The translations under genes and the position numbers were made by a program. This document shows, piece after piece, positions 42,574 through 52,024 of a stretch of 64,000 nt of DNA. A model generated the notes under the pieces. The model was not told the DNA's origin, made no database searches, and saw nothing but the letters and a program-made list of their open reading frames with translations. The stretch is taken from positions 1,674,001-1,738,000 of the forward strand of contig NZ_CP097253.1 in NCBI RefSeq assembly GCF_023380025.1. Direction: 5' to 3'. The stretch comes from Sphingomonas glaciei (GTDB taxonomy: Bacteria > Pseudomonadota > Alphaproteobacteria > Sphingomonadales > Sphingomonadaceae). Each line of letters begins with the position of its first letter. The first letter of the stretch is position 1.

Positions 42574-43977
42574 GTGTCCGCCATGAACCTTGACCTTCCC
42601 GCCATCGCCATGCCCTCCAAATTTCCGGGCTTCGGCGGTGGAGGCGGCCGCAACCCGGCTCCCAAGGGGGTGGATGACCCGAGCTCGGACATGCGCCTCG
42701 GCTACATCATCGCCTTTGTCTTTTTCGTGCTGGTAATCGGCTGGGCTGCCCTTACCCGGCTCGACGCCGCGGCGATGGCCCCGGGCAAGCTGGTCATCGA
42801 CGGGCAGCGGCAGGCCGTCCAGCACCGCGAAGGCGGCGTGGTCGGCGAAATCATGGTGCGCGAAGGACAACGGGTCGCCAAGGGCCAGGTCCTGCTCAGC
42901 CTTGCGGCCGCCGATGTCCGCGCGCAAGAGCGGGCGCTGTCGTCGCAGGCGATCACCCTGCTGGCACAGCGCGCCCGGCTCCAGTCGGAGCAGCTGGGAC
43001 GCGACACGATCGCCACCCCGGTCGAATTCGCCAGCATGACCAATCCGCAGGACCGGATCGAGATCGCCCGCGCGCTCGAGGTGCAGCGCGCCCAGCTTCG
43101 CACCCGACTGGCGGTGGTCCAGGCGCAACGCGGGGCCTTCGCCCAACGCCGCGCCGGCGCGGGCAATCTGGGCCGCGGTTACAGCGAGCAGGTGTCGGCG
43201 CTCGATCAGCAGATCCGGTCGCTCGACCAGGAACTGGCGTCGCTGCGGACCGTGGCGGAGGAAGGATTCGTGTCGCAAAGCCGGATCCGCGCCCTGGAAC
43301 GTGCCCGGGCCGAATTGATCGGACAGCGCGGCCAGTCCAGCGCGACCGTCGCACAGAGCCGGGACCAGGCCGGGGAAAGCCGTCTGCAGAGCCTCGAGGC
43401 GCAGAGCGACTATTTGGCCCGCAGCGCGACCGAATTGCGGGATGTCGAATCGGCGCTGAACGACGTCGTGCCCAAGCTTGCCGCGGCGCGCGACCAGCTT
43501 GCCCGGACCATCATCCGCAGTCCGGCAAGCGGCACCGTGGTCGGATTGCAGGTCTTCACGGCCGGTGGTGTCATCTCGCCGGGCCAGCGCCTGATGGACA
43601 TCGTTCCCGACCGCGCGGCGCTGCATGTCGAAGGCAAGCTGACCGTCAATGACGGGGACGACGTGATGCCGGGACAGACCGCCTATGTCCGCTTCGATTC
43701 GCTGCACGAGCGCTCGTTGCCGCCGCTGGAGGGCACGGTCACGCGCGTGTCGGCCGACAGCTTCACCGACGAGAAGACGGGCGAAAGCTATTTCACCGCC
43801 GCGGTCGAGGTGAAGCCGTCGCAGCTTGCCCTGCTCAAGGACGTGCGAGGGCCCGATTTCCAGCTGCGCGCAGGCATGCCGGTCACCATCGAGATACCGG
43901 TCCGCCGCCGAACCGCGCTCCAGTATATGCTGGAGCCACTCACGGCGGCGATGCGCAAGGCCGGACGGGAGCATTGA
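42574..43977 (+). CDS. Type I secretion periplasmic adaptor (HlyD/PrtE-like)
   Basis: This membrane-fusion protein has 467 residues. One membrane helix (about 47-67, YIIAFVFFVLVIGWAALTRL) is followed by a lipoyl-like hairpin part (QHREGGVVGEIMVREGQRVAKGQ), a long coiled coil (about 115-315, rich in Arg/Gln/Ala), and a beta-barrel end with VRFDSLHERSLPPLEG and MPVTIEIPVRRR. The GTG start directly follows the transporter stop, with GGAG nine bases upstream. It would bridge the ABC transporter and the TolC-like protein. Long Gly/Pro sequence at the N-terminus faces the cytoplasm, where such adaptors can contact substrate. Confidence 0.93.
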   Translation: MSAMNLDLPAIAMPSKFPGFGGGGGRNPAPKGVDDPSSDMRLGYIIAFVFFVLVIGWAALTRLDAAAMAPGKLVIDGQRQAVQHREGGVVGEIMVREGQRVAKGQVLLSLAAADVRAQERALSSQAITLLAQRARLQSEQLGRDTIATPVEFASMTNPQDRIEIARALEVQRAQLRTRLAVVQAQRGAFAQRRAGAGNLGRGYSEQVSALDQQIRSLDQELASLRTVAEEGFVSQSRIRALERARAELIGQRGQSSATVAQSRDQAGESRLQSLEAQSDYLARSATELRDVESALNDVVPKLAAARDQLARTIIRSPASGTVVGLQVFTAGGVISPGQRLMDIVPDRAALHVEGKLTVNDGDDVMPGQTAYVRFDSLHERSLPPLEGTVTRVSADSFTDEKTGESYFTAAVEVKPSQLALLKDVRGPDFQLRAGMPVTIEIPVRRRTALQYMLEPLTAAMRKAGREH

Positions 43978-44130
43978 TCGGCTATTCGCCGCTCTATCGA
44001 TTAACGCCGTTAACTAAGCTTGCTCTCGGACTGGTCGTGGTCCAATCTGAAGCAATGTTCTTCACCATCTGACGCGAGCCAGAGGGCGGCTCACGTCGGG
44101 GGAGCGGAAGGCAGCGAAGGGGACGGATCG

Positions 44131-45939
44131 TTGCGGGGGCCGAAGGAAACTTTCAGGTTCGGTGGGCGGCCTGCGGGGCTGCTGGCCAGTAGCGCCGCAT
44201 TCCTGGTCTTTGCCGGCAGCGCCGCGGCCGCCGCTGACACGCTGCGCGACGCCCTTCGCGCGACGTACGACACCAGTCCCTCGCTGAATGCCCAGCGCGA
44301 GGCGCTGAAGGGCACCGATGCGAGCGTTGCGCTGGCGGTGTCGCAGGCGCGGCCGCAGATCGCCGCCACCGTCGGCCTCAACCGCGACCTGACCCGGTCG
44401 GGGGTGCTCGTCACCAATCGATCCAAGGGGCCGATCCTGTCGGGCGGGCTCGACGTCAACCTGCCGCTGTTCGCGGGCGGGCGGATCCGCAACTCGGTCG
44501 ATGCCGCCAAGGCGCGGGTCGAGGCCGGGCGGGCGGTGCTTCGGGCGGTCGAGGGCGACGTCTTCGCCGAGGCGGTCGAGGCCTATATGGACGTGCTGCG
44601 CGACCGCGCGATCCTTGATCTCAACCGCAACCAGGTCCGGGTCCTGAACGAGAATCTGCGCGCCACCACCGACCTGTTCCAGGCCGGCGACCTGACCCGC
44701 ACCGACATTGCCCAGTCGCAGGCGCGGCTGAGCAGCGCGTCGGCCCAGCTTGCCCTCGCGCAGTCGCGGCTGGGGGTCAGCGAGGAAGGCTACCTGCGAG
44801 TGATCGGCCGGCGTCCCGACCAGCTTGCCTCCCCGCCCCCGCTGCCGTCGCTCCCGTCCACGGCGAGCGAGGCGGCGCGGATCGCCATCGCCCGCAACCC
44901 CCGCCTGACCAACGCCCTGCAGCAGGCCCGGGCGGCCGGACTAGACGTGCGGGTCGCCTTTGCCGACCGGATGCCCAGCCTGTCGGGCGTGCTCGGCGGC
45001 GATTACGTGAACTATGTCTCCGACAACCCCGGGATCGGGGTGCCGCGTTCCGGCGTCCAGACCAGCGTCGGGCTCACGACCCGCATCCCGCTGTATCAGG
45101 GCGGCGCCCCCGCCGCGCGGGTCCGGCAGGCACGCGCGGCCGAGGGGCAGTTGCTGGAGCAGACCGTCGCGACCGAGCGGACGGTGGTCGCCACCGCCCG
45201 CTCGGCATTCATGAGCTACCAGGCCTCGCTGAAAGCGATCGCGTCGAACCAGGATGCGGTCAGCGCCAACGAGCTCGCCCTGCGCGGGACGCGGGCCGAG
45301 CGGCAGGTGGGGTCACGAACGGTGATTGAGGTGCTGAACGCCGAGCAGGAATTGCTGGCGACTCAGGTCGACCTGATCGCAGCCCGGCGCGATGCCTATG
45401 TGGCGGGGTTCCGGCTGCTTCAGGCGATGGGTCAGGCGAGTTCGGAAGACCTCAATCTCGGCGGCGGGTCGCTCTACGATCCGCTCGGCAATTACCGCGA
45501 GGTCGCAGGCGCATGGAGCGACTGGGGCGGCGCGGAGAAGCACGAGCCCCGCTCCACCCCTACCCTCAAGCTGGCAGAAGCGGCGCCCGAGCCTGTCACC
45601 GCGGAACCGCCGCAGCTGGCCTCCGCCGGGGTATCGGGGGCATCGCCACAGGTTCAGAGGGTGCTGGCGACGCCCATCGTACCGGTCCGCGCCGCGCCGG
45701 AGGTCAGGCCGGCGTCCGGCCGCTGGGCGATCCAGCTCGGCGCCTTTGCCCGGGCCGGCGCCCCGCAGGCACTGTTCGCGCGGCTGGCGGCGCGAATCGG
45801 GACGAAGGAGCCGAGTTACGTTCCGGCCGGAAGCGTGACCCGCCTGCTGGTCGGCCCCTACGCGAACCGGGAGGAGGCCGAGGCCGCCTGCCGCAGCCTG
45901 AATGCCGCCACCCCCTGCTTGCCCGTACGCCGCAACTGA
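44131..45939 (+). CDS. TolC-like outer-membrane protein with C-terminal SPOR domain
   Basis: The chosen TTG at 44131 (AGGGG eight bases upstream) gives 602 residues with a signal peptide (LLASSAAFLVFAGSAAAAA). An upstream ATG at 44020 adds 37 residues with no export character. The TolC body has the two repeated halves, starting with TLRDALRATYDTSPSLNAQR, then NQVRVLNENLRATTDLFQ, and GLTTRIPLYQGGAPAARVRQ in the second half. It ends near residue 455. A Pro/Ala linker leads to a SPOR domain (about 530-602, RWAIQLGAFARAGAPQ and RLLVGPYANREEAEAAC). SPOR domains bind denuded glycan strands at septa. It is the outer channel of the secretion system beside it. Confidence 0.85.
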   Translation: MRGPKETFRFGGRPAGLLASSAAFLVFAGSAAAAADTLRDALRATYDTSPSLNAQREALKGTDASVALAVSQARPQIAATVGLNRDLTRSGVLVTNRSKGPILSGGLDVNLPLFAGGRIRNSVDAAKARVEAGRAVLRAVEGDVFAEAVEAYMDVLRDRAILDLNRNQVRVLNENLRATTDLFQAGDLTRTDIAQSQARLSSASAQLALAQSRLGVSEEGYLRVIGRRPDQLASPPPLPSLPSTASEAARIAIARNPRLTNALQQARAAGLDVRVAFADRMPSLSGVLGGDYVNYVSDNPGIGVPRSGVQTSVGLTTRIPLYQGGAPAARVRQARAAEGQLLEQTVATERTVVATARSAFMSYQASLKAIASNQDAVSANELALRGTRAERQVGSRTVIEVLNAEQELLATQVDLIAARRDAYVAGFRLLQAMGQASSEDLNLGGGSLYDPLGNYREVAGAWSDWGGAEKHEPRSTPTLKLAEAAPEPVTAEPPQLASAGVSGASPQVQRVLATPIVPVRAAPEVRPASGRWAIQLGAFARAGAPQALFARLAARIGTKEPSYVPAGSVTRLLVGPYANREEAEAACRSLNAATPCLPVRRN

Positions 45940-46038
45940 CGGCGGCGCCGCCGCGCTTGGCGGCAGTCCAGCCTTGACCCCGCCCCCGCACGGGACGAAG
46001 GCCCTCGCCTGCACCTGAATCCAAGCGAAGGACGTCCG

Positions 46039-46740
46039 ATGATCGAAGCCGAATGGTGGGAATATGACAGCGTCGAGGAGATGGCCGACGCGGTCGCCGG
46101 CGACGTCGGCTTCATCATCGAAAGCGCGATCGACGCGCGCGACGCCTCGCTGCTGGCCCTTCCCGGGGGCAACACGCCGGGTCCGATCTTCACGAAGCTG
46201 GCGGCGCAGAAGCTGGCCTGGAAAAAGGTCACCATCGTCCCCACCGACGAGCGGCTGGTCGAGGTCAGCGACGAGCGCAGCAATGCGCGGCTGCTGGCGC
46301 AGAGCTTCATGAGGGCGGGCGCGCGGGTGATCCCGATCGGCGGCGAGAATGCCGACGTGGCCGCAGCGGGCAACATCGCCGATGCGCGGCTTCAGGACCT
46401 GCCGTGGCCACCCGACCTCGTCTGGCTGGGGATGGGCGCTGACGGGCATACCGCCTCGATCTTCCCCGGCGCCGACATGCAGAACGCGCTCGATGCGCCC
46501 AAGGCGCGGCGGGCGGTCGGGGTGATGCCCGACCCGCTGCCGGCCGACATGCCGGTGCCGCGGGTGACGCTGACCCGCGCCTCGCTGCTGTCGGCGCGGA
46601 CCCTGATCATCACGATCACCGGCGCCGACAAGCGCGCACTGCTCGAGCAGGCGATCGCCGACGGCCAGTCGAGCAAGCTGCCGATAGGACGCGTGCTGGC
46701 CGAGGCCGAGCAGCCGATCGACATCCACTGGGCCCCGTAA
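46039..46740 (+). CDS. pgl: 6-phosphogluconolactonase
   Basis: This enzyme hydrolyses 6-phosphoglucono-lactone to 6-phosphogluconate in the pentose-phosphate or Entner-Doudoroff route. The 233-residue protein shows the family motifs: LALPGGNTPGPIFTKL, then VTIVPTDERLV, and the conserved WLGMGADGHTASIFPG with the active-site His. Length fits bacterial Pgl. The ATG has AAGGA eight bases upstream. It stands alone after the TolC gene, without zwf or edd beside it in the window. A bidirectional terminator follows and separates it from the autotransporter. Confidence 0.93.
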   Translation: MIEAEWWEYDSVEEMADAVAGDVGFIIESAIDARDASLLALPGGNTPGPIFTKLAAQKLAWKKVTIVPTDERLVEVSDERSNARLLAQSFMRAGARVIPIGGENADVAAAGNIADARLQDLPWPPDLVWLGMGADGHTASIFPGADMQNALDAPKARRAVGVMPDPLPADMPVPRVTLTRASLLSARTLIITITGADKRALLEQAIADGQSSKLPIGRVLAEAEQPIDIHWAP

Positions 46741-46775
46741 CGGCCCTCATTCCTTCTTTGGCGGCTCAACAGAAA

Positions 46776-46806
46776 GGGCGCCGGGATCTCTCCCGGCGCC
46801 CTTCCT
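46776..46806. terminator. Strong bidirectional hairpin between pgl and the autotransporter
   Basis: GGGCGCCGGGA (46776-46786) pairs with TCCCGGCGCCC (46791-46801), with a four-base loop. It is followed by TTCCTGTTTTG on the plus strand and TTTCTGTTGAG on the minus strand, so it can serve both converging genes. Confidence 0.85.
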
Positions 46807-46827
46807 GTTTTGCCGTGAGGCTCTGGC

Positions 46828-49800
46828 TTAGAAGCGGAAGCCGCCGCGCACGCCCCAACCGCGGACGTCGCCGAGGTCGACGAAGGCCGACAGCAGCGGA
46901 CCACCGCCCGCACCGCCGCCGATGCCGGCTTCGATCCGGCCCCAGGTGCCGCGCTTCTGGTCGACCAGGCCGGTCGTCAGGGCACCCGACCGGACCACCA
47001 GGTCGGACGCATCGCCGAACTCATGGAAGACCTTGCCGTCGATGAACGGGGCGATCGGCGCCGCGAACGAAGCACGGGCCTGCAGGCGACCACGAGTGCT
47101 GGTGTAGCGATCGTTGTCGAATGACAGGTTGCCGAAGTTATAGTCGTCGACCCGGCTGCGGACGTAGCTGAGGCCGGCGCCGAGGTCGAAGTTCAGCGTT
47201 CCGGGGTTGCCGAAGCGGAAGCCGACTTCGCCGTCGATGCCGGTGCTCTTGCCTTCCGGGATGACGGTCAGCGCGCCGACCGAACTGTTGGTGACACGGA
47301 CGTCGTAGACGTCACGCTTCAGCAACACGCCGGCATAGAGGCCCTGCTGGCCGCCGAACTGCCCGTAGACACCATAGTTATAGCCTTCGGCATCGAGGTT
47401 GGTGCCGAAGTCGGTGCCGCCCTCCGCATGCTCGTAACCGGCGGTGGCGCCGACCAGGAAGCTCGGTGCACCGAACTCGATCCCGCCCTGTGCGCCGCGA
47501 CGCTTGGTCTCGAAGCGGCCCGAGGTGGTGAGCGCAGTACCGAACGCGGTGGTCGACCGGTTACGATCGCCGAAGCGCTCCTTCGAGTTGTAGAGCTGGG
47601 CCCAGATCCCGACCGGGCTCTTGCGCTCGTTGCCGAAGTCCACCCGGCGGCTCATCGCATAGGCCTGATAGGCTTCGGCCGACTGATACCAGATGTCATT
47701 GCCGAGGCGATTGACGAACAGCAGGTCGGCCGTCGCTTCATCGGGACGACCCACCAGGAACACGTCGGAACCGCGGGTTTCCAGCCCGAAGTTGACGAGG
47801 CCCGCGTTAGTCGGTCCGGCCAGCACGAACTGGCCCGCGGCCACGGTGCCGGCGTCGACCACCAGCGCACCGGTGGTGTCGATCACGACGCCGGTGAGGA
47901 AGGTCGGCAGGATGGTGGTAATGCCGGTGGTGGTGCCCGAATAGACCAGGCGATCCGCGGTGAAGACACCATTGGCGATCCCGACATCGACGCCGAGACG
48001 GGCATTGCCGGTCGCGGTGTAGTTGGCGGTGCCGAGGTTGAGCACGTCACCCGTGGCGCCATCGCGCAGGTCGATCAGACCGGCATTGTTGTTGAACGCT
48101 TCGAGGCCGGTGAAGGTCGCCCCGTTGAAGACGTTCAGCGTACCCGCCAGTGCGCCGGTGCCGGTCGTTCCGTTGTTGAACGTGTCGGTGCCGGCGCCGA
48201 AGTCAGTGGTGCCGGTGGCGTTGTAGACGCCGGTGTTGTTCACGCTGTCGTTGCCGTCACCAAAGGCGATGGCAGCGTTCTGGGTGAAGATGGTGCTGGT
48301 GTTGAAGGTGTCGTTGCCGGCACCGAAGTTTAGCGCGCCCGATTGGGTGAAGCCGGCCGTGCGGTTGTTGATGAAGGTGTCGTTACCCGCACCGAAGGCA
48401 AGCGGACCGCTGATCGACCCGGCAGTGCCGAGCGTCAGGGTCAGCGGGCCGGCGCCCGGGGCCAACACATAGCCGCTGGTTCCGGCAGTGGTGCTGTTGA
48501 GGGTGCCGTTGACGAGCAGGCTGTTGCCGGTCGCGCCGCCAAGGGTGATGGCGGTCGGGCCGGTGACGGTGACTCCCGAGTTGACGGTGACGCTGGCGGT
48601 GCCGGCCGTCTGGGCCCAGATGCCCGAACCCGCGGCGGTCGTGATGTTGCCGTTGGCGACAACCGCGACCGGGGCCGCACCGGCTGCAACCACGCGAACC
48701 GCAGCGAAGCTGGGATCGGCGGCAAGGTTGGCGGCGGTGGAGGTGACCACGCCGGTGGTGACGTTGACCGCCCCGGTGCCGGTGGTGGCGACGTCGATGC
48801 CGACGCTGTTAGCGCCGCTGACGGCGATGGTGCCGGTGTTGGTGACCGAGACGGGGCCGCCGCTGACGATCGAGATCGCGTCGGAGTTGGCACCGGTGAC
48901 CGAGGCGCCGGCAACGGTTGCGGTGACCGCGCCCGCGCCGCCGGTGATCAGCAGGCCGGGGCTGTTGGCCCGGGCCGCGCTTCCGGCACCGGTGGTGAGG
49001 AGGCCTGTGGTGACGGTGATCGCGCCGGTGCTGGCGAGGGTCACGGCCGGAGCGTCAACTTCGGTGGTGGTGACCGCGCCGGTGACGAGGGTGATCGGAC
49101 CGGTACCAGTGGCGATGACGATGCCGTCATTGGTGGTGCTGACCGCGCCGGTGGTCAGGTTGACCGTACCAGCGGTGCCGGTCGGCACGAACACGATCCC
49201 GCGCGAATTGATCCCGGTCAGGCTGACGGCGCCGACGGTGCCGGTCAGCCCGGCGCCGTTGACGAACACGCCGGTCGAATTGTCGCCGGTCGCCGTGATC
49301 GTGCCACCGCGCAGGTTGACGTTGCCGGTCGATACCGCGTCGACCCCGAAGGCTCCGGCGCCGCTGGCGTTGAGGCTGGTGAAGCCAGCGTCGATCAGGC
49401 CGGTTCCGGCACGCAGCTGCAAGGCGGCATCGGCGGCGCCGGTGGTGGTCACCGCGCCGGCGTTGGTGGTCACCGTGCCGGTGCTCGTGGTCGAGGCAAG
49501 GACGCCTTCGAATTGGGTGCTGCGGACTGAGGTGGTGTTCACCAGGACGTTGCCGCCCTGCGACAGGGCGAAGACCCCGCTGTTGCCGGTGGCGCTGACG
49601 GCGCCGCAATTGATGGTGACGTTACCGGCACCGCTGGTCTGGGCGAAGATCGCGCTGTTGCTGACCGCCGTGGTGGTGACGTTCGAGCAGCCGCCGATGT
49701 CGATCGCGCCGGTGGCATTGTTGAGCAGGGCGGAAATGCCGTTGCCGTTGGTGCTGGTCACGGTGCCGGTGCGGATCGTGATCCCGCCCGTGCTGCCGGC

Positions 49801-50586
49801 GAAGTTCTGACCAACGACGCCGAAGCCGTTGGCCGCAACGACATTGCCGACGGTCAGGTTGACCGCGCCGCCATTGGCGAGGACGCCCGAGGTCGCCGAC
49901 GTGATGTTGCCGGCGCGAATGGCGTTGGTCGACGTCGTGCCCGACGAGACACTGATCGCGCGGTCGGCGGTGTTGAAGTTGCCGGCGGTGATGGAAACGT
50001 CGCCGGTCGTGGGCAGGACCGTCTGGATGCCGCGGCTTCCCGCGCCGGTGGTCGTGATGTCACCGGTGGTCAGCGTGAGGTTGCGCGCGCCGTCCACTCG
50101 CACGCCGAACGAACTGGACGAGGCAGTCGTGATCGGCGTTGCGCTGGTGCCGGTGGTGCTGATCGCGCCAACGGTGACCGTCGCGTCCTGTCCGGTGGCA
50201 TTGATGGTGAGGCCGTTGGCGCTGGTGCCGCCGGTCGTCGTGATCCGCACCGGCGCGGTGGTGCCGATCGGAGTGAAATTAAGCGCCCCGCCGGTGGAGG
50301 TCAGATTGACGCCGGTGGCCGCCGTCGTGGCGATCGGGCCGGTGGCCGTGTAGCTGATGGTCGAAGGCGCAGTCGTGTTGACGGTGATCAGACCGGTGCC
50401 GGGAAGCGTCGTCGTGGTCGCGTCGGTGGTTGCGGTCAGAACCGTGGTGGTTCCGTCAACGCAGGTGACACTCGTGCCGGACTGGGAGCAGGTCGTGCTC
50501 TGTGCCGACGCCGCGCCCGGAAGGGCGAACATGGCCGCGGCGGCGGACACGGTGCTGAGCAACGCAAACTTGGTACGTGATGTCAT
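46828..50586 (-). CDS. Large autotransporter protein (type Va)
   Basis: This protein of 1252 residues has a signal peptide (FALLSTVSAAAAMFALPGAASA), a very long Thr/Gly/Ala/Val-rich passenger (about 30-960) made of short beta-strand repeats such as VTTTGAADAAL and NVTTGVVTSTA, and a C-terminal autotransporter barrel (about 960-1252). The barrel ends with the outer-membrane signal GVRGGFRF. Four GAGNDTF-like motifs spaced about 22 residues apart occur near residues 735-805. The passenger probably forms a beta-helix at the cell surface; adhesion is a common role but is not shown here. It is read from its own promoter, convergent with pgl. Confidence 0.87.
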   Translation of the reverse strand: MTSRTKFALLSTVSAAAAMFALPGAASAQSTTCSQSGTSVTCVDGTTTVLTATTDATTTTLPGTGLITVNTTAPSTISYTATGPIATTAATGVNLTSTGGALNFTPIGTTAPVRITTTGGTSANGLTINATGQDATVTVGAISTTGTSATPITTASSSSFGVRVDGARNLTLTTGDITTTGAGSRGIQTVLPTTGDVSITAGNFNTADRAISVSSGTTSTNAIRAGNITSATSGVLANGGAVNLTVGNVVAANGFGVVGQNFAGSTGGITIRTGTVTSTNGNGISALLNNATGAIDIGGCSNVTTTAVSNSAIFAQTSGAGNVTINCGAVSATGNSGVFALSQGGNVLVNTTSVRSTQFEGVLASTTSTGTVTTNAGAVTTTGAADAALQLRAGTGLIDAGFTSLNASGAGAFGVDAVSTGNVNLRGGTITATGDNSTGVFVNGAGLTGTVGAVSLTGINSRGIVFVPTGTAGTVNLTTGAVSTTNDGIVIATGTGPITLVTGAVTTTEVDAPAVTLASTGAITVTTGLLTTGAGSAARANSPGLLITGGAGAVTATVAGASVTGANSDAISIVSGGPVSVTNTGTIAVSGANSVGIDVATTGTGAVNVTTGVVTSTAANLAADPSFAAVRVVAAGAAPVAVVANGNITTAAGSGIWAQTAGTASVTVNSGVTVTGPTAITLGGATGNSLLVNGTLNSTTAGTSGYVLAPGAGPLTLTLGTAGSISGPLAFGAGNDTFINNRTAGFTQSGALNFGAGNDTFNTSTIFTQNAAIAFGDGNDSVNNTGVYNATGTTDFGAGTDTFNNGTTGTGALAGTLNVFNGATFTGLEAFNNNAGLIDLRDGATGDVLNLGTANYTATGNARLGVDVGIANGVFTADRLVYSGTTTGITTILPTFLTGVVIDTTGALVVDAGTVAAGQFVLAGPTNAGLVNFGLETRGSDVFLVGRPDEATADLLFVNRLGNDIWYQSAEAYQAYAMSRRVDFGNERKSPVGIWAQLYNSKERFGDRNRSTTAFGTALTTSGRFETKRRGAQGGIEFGAPSFLVGATAGYEHAEGGTDFGTNLDAEGYNYGVYGQFGGQQGLYAGVLLKRDVYDVRVTNSSVGALTVIPEGKSTGIDGEVGFRFGNPGTLNFDLGAGLSYVRSRVDDYNFGNLSFDNDRYTSTRGRLQARASFAAPIAPFIDGKVFHEFGDASDLVVRSGALTTGLVDQKRGTWGRIEAGIGGGAGGGPLLSAFVDLGDVRGWGVRGGFRF

Positions 50587-50775
50587 GAATACGCTTCCTT
50601 TTCAGGAGGGCGCGCAAAGACACGGCGCCGACCCCCCTCTTGGTCTTCGAGAGCCCGCTGAACGGAGCAGAGTGATTTTTGGTTTCCCCCCAGGGCGTTA
50701 ATTCGGGTTTGTGGCGCGGGGGATACGACCTAGATCAGGTTAACGCCGCTGGAGGGCAGCAGGTGTGGCGTGCGT

Positions 50776-51618
50776 CTAGCCAAGATGCCGAGCATGCCAC
50801 TGGAGGTGGTCGGCCATGAAGGTCGAAACGAAATGATAGCTGTGGTCGTAGCCGGCCCGCACCGCCAGTTCGAGCGGCTGGCCGGCCGCCCGGCAAGCCT
50901 CCTCGAGCAATTCGGGACGAAGTTCGCGTTCGAGGAACGGGTCGGCCCCGCCGACGTCGACCTTGAGCGCCGGCAGCCGGTCGCCGCTGGCGATCAGCGC
51001 CACGGCATCATGGGCGCTCCACGCGTCGCGGTTCTCTCCAAGATAGCGCGAAAAGGCCTTTTCCCCCCACGGCACCTGGCTCGGCGCGACGATTGGGGCG
51101 AAGGCCGACACGCTGCGGAAGCGGGCCGGGTGGCGCAGCGCCACGGTCAATGCGCCATGCCCGCCCATGCTGTGCCCGGTGATCGCCTGCCGGTCGAGGT
51201 CGAGCGCCGGGAATTCGGCGGCGACGAGGGCGGGGAGCTCCTTGGTGACGTAGCTCCACATCCGGTAATGGGTCGACCACGGCGCCTCGGTCGCATCGAC
51301 GTAGAAGCCGGCACCGAGGCCAATGTCCCACCCCTCCTCGTCCGCCACCCCGTCGCCGCGCGGAGAGGTGTCGGGGGCAAGGAAGGCTAGGCCGAGCTCG
51401 GCGCAGGAGCGGCGATACTCGCCCTTGTCGGTAACGTTGGCGTGGGTGCAGGTCAGCCCCGACAGGTAGGTCACCAGCGGCACCTTACCCTGCTCCGCCT
51501 GCGGCGGCAGGAACAGGGAAAAGGTCATCGGGGTGGCGGTCGCCGCACTGTCGTGCGTGACGACGAGCTGGCGGCCGCCGTGGCTGAGGACGTCGGAGCT
51601 GATCTGCATCTCGGTCAT
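50776..51618 (-). CDS. fghA: S-formylglutathione hydrolase
   Basis: This is the second step of glutathione-dependent formaldehyde oxidation: S-formylglutathione is hydrolysed to formate and glutathione. The 280-residue alpha/beta hydrolase (esterase D family) shows the start LFLPPQ, YLSGLTCTHANVTDKG, APDTSPRGDG, and the nucleophile elbow GHSMGGHGAL with Ser150. The DH pair ahead of the end is seen in GGADPFL and YDHSYHF. It follows the VOC-family gene by four bases and shares the operon with the class III alcohol dehydrogenase. The start at 51618 is used; an ATG three codons later is possible. Confidence 0.94.
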   Translation of the reverse strand: MTEMQISSDVLSHGGRQLVVTHDSAATATPMTFSLFLPPQAEQGKVPLVTYLSGLTCTHANVTDKGEYRRSCAELGLAFLAPDTSPRGDGVADEEGWDIGLGAGFYVDATEAPWSTHYRMWSYVTKELPALVAAEFPALDLDRQAITGHSMGGHGALTVALRHPARFRSVSAFAPIVAPSQVPWGEKAFSRYLGENRDAWSAHDAVALIASGDRLPALKVDVGGADPFLERELRPELLEEACRAAGQPLELAVRAGYDHSYHFVSTFMADHLQWHARHLG

Positions 51619-51622
51619 GGCC

Positions 51623-52012
51623 TCAGGCGTCGTTCGGCATCCGGTGCATGGCGCAGATCTTGTTGCCGTCGGGATCGCGAAGGTAGGCGAGGTAGAGGTT
51701 GACCCCCATCCCGCTGCGAACGCCGGGGTCGTCCTCGATCGGGGTCCCCCCGGCGGCGATCCCGGCCTCGTGCCAGGCGTGGGCCTGCTCCGGCCCGGTC
51801 ACCGCGAAGCCCAGGGTGCAGCCGTTGCCGTGGGTCGCGGGCTGGCCGTCGATCGGCTTGGTGATGATAAAGATGCCGCCGTCCTTCAGGTACATGATGC
51901 GACCCTTGGGATCGACCCGCCCCTCGCGCCCGCCAGTGGCGGTGAACAGCGCGTCGTAGAATTTCTTGGACCGCTCGAGGTCGTTCGACCCGATCATGAC
52001 ATGGCTGAACAT
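51623..52012 (-). CDS. VOC (glyoxalase-like) family protein
   Basis: This 129-residue protein has two beta-alpha-beta-beta-beta halves of the vicinal-oxygen-chelate fold. It begins MFSHVMIGSNDLERSKKFYDALF, the usual start with a metal-site His, and continues with IFIITKPIDGQPATHGNG and AYLRDPDGNKICAMH near the end. The family contains lyases and dioxygenases, so the reaction cannot be assigned. It lies inside the formaldehyde operon between a cupin gene and fghA, with small gaps, so it may deal with a related aldehyde or glutathione adduct; that is inference. Confidence 0.85.
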   Translation of the reverse strand: MFSHVMIGSNDLERSKKFYDALFTATGGREGRVDPKGRIMYLKDGGIFIITKPIDGQPATHGNGCTLGFAVTGPEQAHAWHEAGIAAGGTPIEDDPGVRSGMGVNLYLAYLRDPDGNKICAMHRMPNDA

Positions 52013-52024
52013 GGTGGCTCCTTC

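Noticed and set aside
41839..43974. 711-codon open frame on the minus strand opposite the secretion ABC and HlyD genes
   Set aside because: It covers two well-supported genes on the other strand, is rich in Arg/His/Gln/Asp and has no domain or ribosome site.
43998..44014. TTAA-N5-TTAA upstream of the TolC gene as a CtrA site
   Set aside because: The spacer is five bases rather than seven, so it does not fit the consensus.
48343..49810. Long plus-strand frames opposite the autotransporter, rich in Gly/Arg/Asp or Val/Pro
   Set aside because: They mirror the low-complexity Thr/Val/Gly passenger; only the minus frame has a signal peptide and barrel.
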